Shown: in pieces, positions 7,599 to 16,718 of the stretch
Layout of the letters: every line of letters begins with the position of its first letter
How positions within the stretch are numbered: the first letter of the stretch is position 1
Assembly (NCBI GenBank): GCA_050257395.1
Contig: JBLMWU010000324.1
Coordinates: forward strand, 1-19,566
Reading direction: 5' to 3'
DNA from: JAIRTY01 sp050257395
GTDB taxonomy: Bacteria; Actinomycetota; Actinomycetes; Streptosporangiales; Streptosporangiaceae
DNA length: 19,566 bases
Notes under the pieces: model-generated
The model's input: only the letters and a program-made list of their open reading frames with translations
Database searches by the model: none
What the model was told of the DNA's origin: nothing
Made by a program: the position numbers and the translations under genes

Positions 7599-8692
7599 CG
7601 GGCACCATCTCCGTCCATCCGCGTATAGAACGGCGACCCCGGCACGAGCTCAGCGGGGCTGACCGGCCGCCGGGTGAACGCCGACGCGTAGATGCCGGCG
7701 GTCAGCGCCAGCGTGCGCCTGCTCTCCGGCAGCGTCACCGGCGGCGACGTGCCCGCCTGCAGGCACCGCAGCACCTCGGTGAACTGGGCCCGGTGCCCGC
7801 TGGGCACGCCTTTCTCCCCCGCCTGCCAGGCCGTGAGCACCTGGCCGGCCTGGCCGGGGGCGGGCGTCACCCGCCAGTCCTCGTCCCGGTACCCGTACAG
7901 GTGGGTCACCTCCACGGTGGCGTGCTCGAAGTCGAACCGCAGGTAGGACTCTTCCCGCGGGGACAGCACGCTGTTCAGCACGCTCGCCACCGCCCCGCTG
8001 GCGAACGTCACGTGGGCAAGGGACAGGTCCTCGGTCTCCATCCGGCGGGCCTGCCTGCGGGCGACCGCGGACACCTCGGCCCACTCGCCGAGCACCGACA
8101 GCAGCAGGTCGAGCTGGTGGATGCCGTGCCCCATGGTCGGGCCGCCGCCCTCGGTCTGCCACCGGCCGCGCCACGGCACCTCGAAGTAGGCCTGGTCGCG
8201 GAACCAGGTGGTGTGGCACACGGCCAGCAGCGGGCGGCCGAGCACGCCCGCCGCCGCCAGCGCCCGCAGCCGCCGCGCACCGGACCCGAACCGGTGCTGG
8301 AAGACCGTGGCGAACCAGGGGCCGCCCGCCCCGGCGCCGCCCTGGCGCTGGCCCGCGGCCGGCGACAGCTCGTCCAGTTCCCGCAGGCTCAGCGCGGGCG
8401 GCTTCTCGGCCAGCACCGACACCCCCGCGCGCAGGCAGGTGAGCGCCTGCTGGTGATGCAGGGCCGGCGGGGTGCACAGGTGCACCAGGTCCGGGCGCGC
8501 CTCCCGCAGCAGTTCGGTGAGGCCCGGATACGGCCGGCCGGCCCCGCCGGCGCCGCAGAAGTCCGCCAGCCGGGAAGCGTCGATGTCGGTGCACCCGGTG
8601 ACCTCCGCCAGGCCGCCCAGGTGACGTAAGGCGTCCAGGTGGATGCGGGCGATGTTGCCGGTGCCCACGATCGCGATCCGCGCCGGTACCAC
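7592..8692 (-). CDS. Gfo/Idh/MocA-family NAD(P)-dependent oxidoreductase
   Basis: The start is best placed at GTG 8692, giving 366 residues beginning MVPARIAIVGTGNIARIH. The open frame extends further upstream, but only as a shadow of the MFS gene. The Rossmann nucleotide-binding motif GTGNIA is at residues 10-15. EKP, whose lysine is the family catalytic/cofactor residue, is at 96-98. The C-terminal domain carries GGGPTMGHGIHQLDLLLSVLG, the usual H-x3-D active-site region. It should oxidise or reduce a sugar or cyclitol. It is first in an overlapping trio (7-nt overlap with the PmoA-like gene), so the three proteins probably act in one pathway. A promoter and an operator-like box lie at 8751-8789. 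Confidence 0.9.
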   Translation of the reverse strand: MVPARIAIVGTGNIARIHLDALRHLGGLAEVTGCTDIDASRLADFCGAGGAGRPYPGLTELLREARPDLVHLCTPPALHHQQALTCLRAGVSVLAEKPPALSLRELDELSPAAGQRQGGAGAGGPWFATVFQHRFGSGARRLRALAAAGVLGRPLLAVCHTTWFRDQAYFEVPWRGRWQTEGGGPTMGHGIHQLDLLLSVLGEWAEVSAVARRQARRMETEDLSLAHVTFASGAVASVLNSVLSPREESYLRFDFEHATVEVTHLYGYRDEDWRVTPAPGQAGQVLTAWQAGEKGVPSGHRAQFTEVLRCLQAGTSPPVTLPESRRTLALTAGIYASAFTRRPVSPAELVPGSPFYTRMDGDGARW

Positions 8693-8750
8693 CCGCCCCG
8701 CCTGCTCCGCCCTGCCTGGCGGCCGTCCCCGCGGGCGGCCGTCGCCTGCG

Positions 8751-8789
8751 ACGTTACGGCGGGGCCGGCCCGCTGGCAACGCGTTTCGG
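8751..8789 (-). promoter_or_regulatory. Promoter and LacI-type operator of the oxidoreductase/PmoA/cupin operon
   Basis: On the minus strand, -35 TTGCCA (8779-8774), a 17-nt spacer and -10 TAACGT (8756-8751) match a sigma70-type promoter. Overlapping the -35 is CCGAAACGCGTTGCC (8789-8775), with an AACGCGTT palindromic core typical of LacI-family operators. The GCCGAAAC part is identical to the box at the ABC operon start. Confidence 0.5.
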
Positions 8790-8802
8790 CAACCTTTCGG
8801 AG

Positions 8803-10068
8803 CTACCGCCGGGACGGCAGGAAGCGGTGCCGGGCGGCGCCCCAGCCGGCTGCGAACTGGCCGCAGAAGATCACCAGCAGGGCGGCGATGGGCACGGTCC
8901 AGCTGCCGGTGACGGAGTGCAGCAGCCCGGTCAGCAGCGGCCCGATGGCCGACACCAGGTAGCCGCCGCCCTGCGAGAACGCGGACAGGGAGGCGGCGGT
9001 GACCGGGTCGCCGGTCCGGGCCATGGTGAAGTACAGCGCCAGGCCGAGCGAGGCGCCCTGGCCCAGGCCGAGCAGCAGGGTCCAGGCGGCCGCCAGCGAC
9101 GACGGCGCGAACCACACGCCTGCCAGCCCGGCCATGCTCGCGGCCACGGTCGCCGCGACCAGCACCCGCTGGTCCCGGGTGCGGTGCGCGAGCACCGGGA
9201 TGAACAGCGCGGTCACCGCGTTGCCCAGGTTCATCAGGGCGAGCAGGCCGCCCGCGCCAGCCGCGCTCGCGCCGCGGTCGCGGAACAGGATCGGCAGCCA
9301 CGACAAGGTGGCGTAGTAGGTCAGGCTCTGCAGCCCCATGAACAGCATGACCTGCCAGGCCAGCAGGTGCCGGGACACCCTGACCAGCCGGGTTCCGCCC
9401 GGCTGCCCGGCGGCTGGCCCCCCGGCGGCGTCCCGGCCGGCGGGATCGCGTTCGGCGGGCAGGGTGCGGTACCGGGCCTGCGGCAGCCAGGCCACCATCG
9501 CCAGCACCGCGGGCAGCGCCCACATGCCGACGGCCAGCGGCACCGAATGGCCCGACGCCCGGTACACCGGCACCGCGATCAGCGACCCCAGGATCGCCCC
9601 GGCCGAGAGGCTGAGCAGGTAGATCCCGAGCAGCCAGCCGGCCCGGGCGGCCTGGCGGCGCTTGACCAGGCTGGGCAGCAGCACGTTCATCAGCGCGATG
9701 GCGGCGCCGGCCGCCACCGTGCCGGGGAACAGCAGCCACTGCGGGGCCAGGCCGCGCATCGCCAGCCCGCCCGCCAGCAGCACCAGCGCCGCCAGCAGCA
9801 CCCGCTCCTCCCCGAACCTGCGGCTGAGCGGCGCGGCCACCCCGGAGAACACCGCGAAGCACAGCACCGGGGTGGCCGCGAGCAGCGCGAGCTCCGCGGA
9901 CGACAGGCCCAGCCGTGCCGACAGCTCCGGGAACAGCGGCGGCAGGCTGGTGACGGCGGCCCGCAGGTTGAACGCGAGCGCCACGATGCCGGTGACGAAC
10001 AGCGCCACCGGCCACCGGTGCCGGGCCGGGGCCGGCGTGGTCACGGCGGGGGCGGCGGGATCAGGCAT
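8803..10068 (-). CDS. MFS transporter, CynX/NimT-like
   Basis: 421 residues with about twelve hydrophobic segments. The opening pattern FNLRAAVTSLPPLFPELSARL, the conserved SRRFGEER loop and the SLVKRR central loop are typical of the CynX/NimT/YeaN (cyanate/2-nitroimidazole) branch of the major facilitator superfamily. Substrates of most members are unknown. It reads in the same direction as the oxidoreductase trio but is separated from it by 110 nt holding a separate promoter, so co-transcription is optional. The N-terminus is Pro/Ala-rich. The start ATG 10068 has only a weak GGGGA about 14 nt upstream. The hydrophilic loop near residues 195-230 is Ala/Gly-rich, as expected for the cytoplasmic central loop. 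Confidence 0.9.
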   Translation of the reverse strand: MPDPAAPAVTTPAPARHRWPVALFVTGIVALAFNLRAAVTSLPPLFPELSARLGLSSAELALLAATPVLCFAVFSGVAAPLSRRFGEERVLLAALVLLAGGLAMRGLAPQWLLFPGTVAAGAAIALMNVLLPSLVKRRQAARAGWLLGIYLLSLSAGAILGSLIAVPVYRASGHSVPLAVGMWALPAVLAMVAWLPQARYRTLPAERDPAGRDAAGGPAAGQPGGTRLVRVSRHLLAWQVMLFMGLQSLTYYATLSWLPILFRDRGASAAGAGGLLALMNLGNAVTALFIPVLAHRTRDQRVLVAATVAASMAGLAGVWFAPSSLAAAWTLLLGLGQGASLGLALYFTMARTGDPVTAASLSAFSQGGGYLVSAIGPLLTGLLHSVTGSWTVPIAALLVIFCGQFAAGWGAARHRFLPSRR

Positions 10069-10090
10069 GCCGTCACGCCGTCCCCGCCGC

Positions 10091-10135
10091 GCCCGTGCCC
10101 GCTGCGCCCGTTCCCGCTGCGCCCGTTCCCGCTGC
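10091..10135. repeat. Three tandem 15-bp repeats upstream of the MFS gene
   Basis: Unit GCCCGTTCCCGCTGC occurs at 10106-10120 and 10121-10135 exactly, and at 10091-10105 with one G for T. It fills more than half of the 81-nt gap between the aconitase stop (10150) and the MFS start (10068). Confidence 0.85.
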
Positions 10136-10149
10136 GCAGGGCCAGGTGA

Positions 10150-12867
<2,718 letters not shown>

Positions 12868-12957
12868 GGCGTCGCTCGCCTCCTCTGTCGCTGTGCGTGA
12901 GTCCCGGCTGCCGTCCCGGCTGGGCGCCAGTCCCGGCTCTCCCAGCATCCTGCCGCA

Positions 12958-12994
12958 GCACGGCCGGCCGTGCCTCGCCGGCCCGTGCGCACGG
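12958..12994 (-). promoter_or_regulatory. Interchangeable hairpins in the aconitase leader
   Basis: GCACGGCCGGCCGTGC (12958-12973) and CCGTGCGCACGG (12983-12994) are both perfect palindromes. They are built from the same two six-base arms, GCACGG and CCGTGC. Each GCACGG can pair with either CCGTGC, so the transcribed leader can fold in mutually exclusive ways. Confidence 0.45.
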
Positions 12995-13020
12995 CCCGGG
13001 ATCAGCCGGGCGCGGCCAGG

Positions 13021-13081
13021 TATCTCGACATCAAGCTATTCCGGTTTAACCCTAGGCCGCCGGTATCTCGACGTCAAGTTA
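13021..13081 (-). promoter_or_regulatory. Aconitase promoter flanked by two copies of a regulator-type palindrome
   Basis: On the minus strand, -35 TTGACG (13077-13072), 17 nt, -10 TAGGGT (13054-13049). TATCTCGACATCAAGCTA (13021-13038) and TATCTCGACGTCAAGTTA (13064-13081) share 16 of 18 bases. They lie 43 bp apart, one over the -35 and the other just past the start point near 13042. This is the geometry of a repressor site pair. Confidence 0.6.
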
Positions 13082-13143
13082 TCTGCGCCCGCCGCCGCGG
13101 TTGACACCCGCGCGCAGCCGTGCGACTTTCAGGACCATCCGGC

Positions 13144-13158
13144 ACTACCCGCGGTAGT
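13144..13158. promoter_or_regulatory. Inverted repeat upstream of the PEBP-fold gene
   Basis: ACTACC (13144-13149) and GGTAGT (13153-13158) are separated by CGC. It lies 35-40 nt downstream of a TTGACA, so it would be near the start of a plus-strand transcript. It could be an operator or an RNA hairpin. Confidence 0.35.
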
Positions 13159-13270
13159 CAGCCATACGCCCCTCCGGAGGGTCGCGGGCAGCGGGTGACG
13201 CACAGATTCAGATCCGCCCGGGCCCAATGGCCCTTGCGGAGGAGCGCCAGCCACGCTGCGATTGAGAAAC

Positions 13271-13915
13271 ATGGGGATCCGGAGAACTGCCGGGGGCGTC
13301 GCGGCCCGCCGGCCGGCCGCTCTCGTGCTGGGCGTCCTCCTGCTGGCTGTCCTGCCGCTCGCAGCGTGCGGCGAAACCGGGAAGCGATCCGGGCCGCCCG
13401 CCAGCACCTCCGGGTCGCAGAAGCCACCCACCGCGGCCCGCGTCAGCCCCGCCACGACCCCGGCCGGCCCTGCCACGCTCACGGTAAGGAGCCCGTCGTT
13501 CGCCGACGGCGCGGCGATCCCCGCCAGGTTCTCCTGCCGGGGCGGCAACACGCCGCCCCCGCTGACCTGGACCGGCGGCCCCTCCGGCACCGCGAGTATC
13601 GCCCTGGTGATGGACGATCCGGACGCCGTCGGCGGGACCTATACCCACTGGGTCGTGTTCAACCTGCCCGCCACTTCCCGCGGCATCACCGGCGGCCACC
13701 TCCCCCCGGGCGCCGCCCAGGCGCAGAACAGCGGCGGCCAGGCCGTCTACCTCGGCCCGTGCCCGCCGAGCGGAACCCACCACTACCGCTTCACCATCTA
13801 CGCGGAACCGGAAAGGCTGACCCTGGCCGCTGGAGCGCCGCTGGCGGAGGCGCTGCATGCGATCAGGGCAGCCGCCCTGACCTCGGGGCGGCTCACGGGG
13901 CTCTTCAGCGGCTGA
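13271..13915 (+). CDS. YbhB/YbcL-type PEBP-fold (Raf kinase inhibitor-like) lipoprotein
   Basis: Starting at ATG 13271 the protein has 214 residues (a TTG at 13262 would add three). It begins with an Arg-rich N-region, a hydrophobic core and lipobox LAAC, so it should be anchored outside the membrane. A Ser/Pro/Thr-rich linker follows, then the PEBP domain from about residue 70: SPSFADGAAIPARFSCRGGN, VMDDPDA, YTHWVVFNLP, and GPCPPSGTHHYRFTIYA near the C-terminus. The DPDA, HW and GPxPPxGxHxY blocks shape the conserved anion-binding pocket. Bacterial members have no settled function; ligand binding and protease inhibition have been suggested. It diverges from aconitase and its stop lies 15 nt from the stop of the nitroreductase gene. 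A GGAGGAG at 13238-13244 is rather far from either start. Confidence 0.9.
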   Translation: MGIRRTAGGVAARRPAALVLGVLLLAVLPLAACGETGKRSGPPASTSGSQKPPTAARVSPATTPAGPATLTVRSPSFADGAAIPARFSCRGGNTPPPLTWTGGPSGTASIALVMDDPDAVGGTYTHWVVFNLPATSRGITGGHLPPGAAQAQNSGGQAVYLGPCPPSGTHHYRFTIYAEPERLTLAAGAPLAEALHAIRAAALTSGRLTGLFSG

Positions 13916-13930
13916 GCCCGCATTGACGCC

Positions 13931-15025
13931 TCAGCGGGGGCCGACGGTGACCAGACCGAGTGCCGCCTCGCGGCGCCCGTCGATCTGGAGGAGGCTGTTG
14001 AGCAGCCCGTCGAAGAAGGCGCCGACCATGCACGCTCCCAGCCCGGCCGCTTCCGCGGCGAGGTACACGTTCTGGGCGATGTGCCCGCCTTCCCAGGCGA
14101 TGTACCGGTAATGGCGCTCGTGGTATTTCCATCGCGTCCGCTGGAACAGGCCGGTGAACACGAACACGGCCGGGGCCGTGCCCAGGAACTCCTGGCCCAG
14201 GCCGGCGATCATCAGGTCACCGGCGACTGAACCGGCGCGTACCAGCTCGAGCGCCTGCGCCCGGACATCGACGTGGTATAGGCCCGCGCCGATGCCCTCG
14301 ACCCGGCTGACCGCCACGTAGGTTTCGATCGGGTAGAGCGCCCCGGCGGACGGGGCGGTCCGGTAGCCGGCGCCCGAGGTGATGGCGGTGGCCGCGTGGA
14401 CCAGCCAGGCGAGTTCTCGCGCTGTCAGCATCCGGTCGCGGTAGCGCCGCAGCGACCGGCGCTGCTGCAGCGCCTGACCGACGCTCATCTCGGGCAGCGG
14501 CAGGGCGGCAGGAAGCGCGACGGCTGGGCCGCCGGCGACACGCTTGTAAGCGGCGGGCCGGCTCCCCCAGTCGACGACGCTGCGCAGCAGGCTGCGCAGT
14601 CCCAGAGAACTCTCCCGATGGTAGAAAAGGCCGACGTCGCCGCCCGGGTAGGGGTCGGGGGAGATCTCCGCCTTCACGAACCAGCCGGCCGCGGCACCCG
14701 CGGCACCCGCGCCGGCCGCGGCAAGTGCGGTCCGGCGGGTCGGGCCTGAGCGCTCCCGCTCCGGGGCCGGCGAGGCCACGCCGGCAGCAGCATCCCGTGG
14801 CGCCGCCGCGGCGGCCTGGCGCCGCGGTGCGAAGGGGGCCAGGAAGAACCTCCAGTGCACGGCCACGTGGACCGCGACGAGCGCCGCCAGGACATACCCG
14901 GCCCACCGGTGGAGGGCGAACTCGTGGAGACCGAGCCTGTCCACGAGCAGTCCGGTCAGGAACGCGACGACCGCGGCACCGAGCAGCACAGCATCGAGGG
15001 TGTATTTCATGAATCTGCGAGGCAC
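13931..15025 (-). CDS. Membrane-anchored SagB-type nitroreductase with N-terminal DUF4405-like domain
   Basis: The start is GTG 15025, with AAGGAGG 8 nt upstream (15040-15034); longer frames lack such a site. Result: 364 residues. Residues 10-28 and about 41-60 are membrane spans with His34, His39, His53 and His57, like the cytochrome-b-type DUF4405 fold. A basic segment then leads to a twin arginine, TRRTAL (Arg97-Arg98), directly before a third Ala/Gly-rich span (about 99-117). The flavin (FMN) nitroreductase/SagB-type domain follows: RRSLRRY at 189-195, APSAGALYPIE at 223-233, GLGQEFLGTAPAVFVFTG, YIAWEGGHIAQNVYLAAEAAGLGACMVG. By the positive-inside rule the flavin domain faces outward. Family members oxidise azoline peptides (SagB) or reduce nitro compounds; the substrate here is unknown. 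It probably follows the PaaK-like gene in one transcript (193-nt gap). Confidence 0.85.
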   Translation of the reverse strand: MPRRFMKYTLDAVLLGAAVVAFLTGLLVDRLGLHEFALHRWAGYVLAALVAVHVAVHWRFFLAPFAPRRQAAAAAPRDAAAGVASPAPERERSGPTRRTALAAAGAGAAGAAAGWFVKAEISPDPYPGGDVGLFYHRESSLGLRSLLRSVVDWGSRPAAYKRVAGGPAVALPAALPLPEMSVGQALQQRRSLRRYRDRMLTARELAWLVHAATAITSGAGYRTAPSAGALYPIETYVAVSRVEGIGAGLYHVDVRAQALELVRAGSVAGDLMIAGLGQEFLGTAPAVFVFTGLFQRTRWKYHERHYRYIAWEGGHIAQNVYLAAEAAGLGACMVGAFFDGLLNSLLQIDGRREAALGLVTVGPR

Positions 15026-15218
15026 CTCAGAGGCCTCCTTGATCCACCACGGGCTGCCGCGAGACCAGCGCGGTCTGGCCACTGACGAACACAAGACCAC
15101 CTCACCGGGCTACGCCCACCCGGAACAGGAGGCGCAGGTCCTGCCCGCACCTGCCGGACGTCCGGAGCCCAGGATCAGGCGATCGGCGCCTCGTCATCAG
15201 CGCGCATCGACCGGCTCC
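15026..15218. promoter_or_regulatory. Gap between the PaaK-like and nitroreductase genes with two palindromes
   Basis: This 193-nt stretch has a perfect palindrome CCGGACGTCCGG at 15154-15165 and an inverted repeat AGACC-AGCGC-GGTCT at 15062-15076. Either could be an operator or an RNA hairpin. An 11-codon frame (15207-15175, minus strand) follows the ligase stop with GGAG placed 7 nt before its ATG. No clear promoter was found. Confidence 0.3.
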
Positions 15219-16598
15219 TCAGGGCCCGGCTATGACCTGCCTGAACTTCCCGCTGGTGGCGCTGGTTTGCGGCCCCTCACTCGCGCGGACGATGTCGATG
15301 TCTGCCAGGCCCTGAGCGGTGAGGAACTCAGCCAGGTTCGAGCGCACGCGGCTCCAGACCTGCTCGCTCTGCATTCCTGGTTCCAGCTCGAGCCTGAGCC
15401 GCACGGCGGCTGGGCCGGTCTGCACGAGTTGGCTGCGGTGCACGCCTGGTGTCTCGTCGAGGATGGAGCCGATGGCGAGGGGAAGGACGCTGACCACCCG
15501 GCCATCCACACCCTGCAGCCGGAGCACATCGTCTCGCCGTCCCTGGACCCGGATCGCCGGAAGGGGACTGCCGCAGGGGCAGGGCTCAGGCCGCATGACG
15601 ATCGAATCGCCGAGGTCGTAGCGGATGAGCGGCTGAACCCGGTTGGCGAGGTTTGTCAGCAGCACGGTGTGCGATGGCTCGCCCGGCGGCGTGGGACGGT
15701 AGCCCGCGTCGACTGGTTCGAGGATCACCCAGTCGCTATTCACGTGCAGCCAGCCCTGTCCGCAGTCAAATGCCATCACCATGCACTCTGATGCGGAGTA
15801 GTGATCGTGCAAGGCTCCGCCCAGTCCCGTGGCGATACGTGCCCGGCCGGCCTCGTCCACCGACTCGCCCCCCAGCTCCACAAGCACCGGCCGCGCCCGG
15901 AGCCGCCCGGCACACTGCTCCCCGGCGAGCAGCTCCAGCGCACTCGGATAGCCAATGAGCACCGCCGGATCGAAGGCATTGAGGCACGCGACGACCTCGG
16001 CGAGCGGCTGCTGCACCGAGATAACCCGGTAGTGGTGCCGCCGCCACACGTTGCGGCGGCGCTGGTACTCCATCCAGCCTTCGCCCGCGAAATGCCCACC
16101 GGTCCCGACCACGGCTGCCCAACGCCCCCGCAGGCGGGCCATTTCGAGCCACTGGCGCCCGGAGAGCCACGCCCGGCCGACGCGGTAGCTCATCGCCCGG
16201 TAAACGGCGCATGCCTCGCGGTCATGCAGGAACAAGCCGGGCAGGCCCGTCGTGCCCGAGGTGGAGCACACGAAGTACCGGCCCAGGTACTGCGCCCCGA
16301 TCCGGGCCGGGTCAGCGATGAAGGCCTCGGCACCCGCCCGGGTGACGTCCGGGTCGGTCACCCAGTCATCGAAAGAGACCATCAGCGCCGTCTTGGTCAC
16401 CGGCGGCAGATCCGCCAGCGCACCCCGCTCGGCCGGCAGACCCCGGTACAGCCGTTCGTAGTAGCGGGACCTCGTCCGCGCGAAACCCGCCAAGGCAGCG
16501 AGACGGTCCGCTTGACGGCGAGCAAGCCCAGACGCTCCTTGCCGTTGAGCACGCAGCAAGTCCAGCCCGGCCCGCGCCGGCCCGTGCTTCATTCCCAC
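15219..16598 (-). CDS. PaaK-like adenylate-forming ligase (phenylacetate-CoA ligase / F390 synthetase family)
   Basis: 459 residues from GTG 16598 (GGAG 10 nt upstream; ATG 16592 is an alternative). Adenylation motifs in order: phosphate loop STSGTTG at 112-118, GYPSA near 216-220, aromatic motif YSASE at 267-271, YDLGD at 327-331, GRRDD at 353-357, and the C-terminal lysine Lys451 (TSGKFRQV), equivalent to the catalytic A10 lysine. All catalytic signatures are intact. The enzyme should activate a carboxylic acid with ATP and pass it to CoA or another acceptor. CPCG at 340-343 recalls the zinc-binding cysteines of this family. It is followed by the membrane nitroreductase gene on the same strand. 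No thioesterase, carrier protein or aromatic-degradation genes are adjacent, so the acid substrate is open. Confidence 0.88.
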   Translation of the reverse strand: MGMKHGPARAGLDLLRAQRQGASGLARRQADRLAALAGFARTRSRYYERLYRGLPAERGALADLPPVTKTALMVSFDDWVTDPDVTRAGAEAFIADPARIGAQYLGRYFVCSTSGTTGLPGLFLHDREACAVYRAMSYRVGRAWLSGRQWLEMARLRGRWAAVVGTGGHFAGEGWMEYQRRRNVWRRHHYRVISVQQPLAEVVACLNAFDPAVLIGYPSALELLAGEQCAGRLRARPVLVELGGESVDEAGRARIATGLGGALHDHYSASECMVMAFDCGQGWLHVNSDWVILEPVDAGYRPTPPGEPSHTVLLTNLANRVQPLIRYDLGDSIVMRPEPCPCGSPLPAIRVQGRRDDVLRLQGVDGRVVSVLPLAIGSILDETPGVHRSQLVQTGPAAVRLRLELEPGMQSEQVWSRVRSNLAEFLTAQGLADIDIVRASEGPQTSATSGKFRQVIAGP

Positions 16599-16718
16599 GC
16601 AGCACCCACTCCCCGGCGCCCCAAGCCTAGGCGTTCGCGGTGCTCAGCACGACCGGGCGCGGAGTCAGTGCGGTTGTTCTCACCATGGAGACGCGCCCCG
16701 CAGCGGTGACGGCTTGGC

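Larger units (their letters stand above)
12868..13270. promoter_or_regulatory. Divergent control region between aconitase and the PEBP-fold lipoprotein gene
   Basis: 403 nt without a convincing gene. It holds the aconitase leader with palindromes at 12958-12973 and 12983-12994, the aconitase promoter with two imperfect palindromes at 13021-13038 and 13064-13081, and a TTGACA at 13101-13106 that may be a -35 for the plus-strand gene (its -10 is poor). It also holds an inverted repeat ACTACC-CGC-GGTAGT at 13144-13158 and a perfect palindrome CCCTCCGGAGGG at 13170-13181. Confidence 0.6.

Noticed and set aside
5860..7608. An apparent 582-residue minus-strand protein ending in the cupin domain
   Set aside because: The first 320 residues are an out-of-frame reading of the PmoA-like gene. 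The GTGA overlap at 6648-6645 marks the real cupin start.
7592..10015. An apparent 807-residue minus-strand protein combining an N-terminal 440 residues with the Gfo/Idh domain
   Set aside because: The first part is an out-of-frame reading of the MFS gene; the true oxidoreductase starts at the Rossmann motif (GTG 8692).
13101..13129. TTGACA at 13101-13106 as a full promoter for the PEBP gene
   Set aside because: The hexamer is perfect, but at 17-18 nt spacing the -10 would be GACTTT or ACTTTC, which is poor. It is mentioned only as part of the intergenic region.
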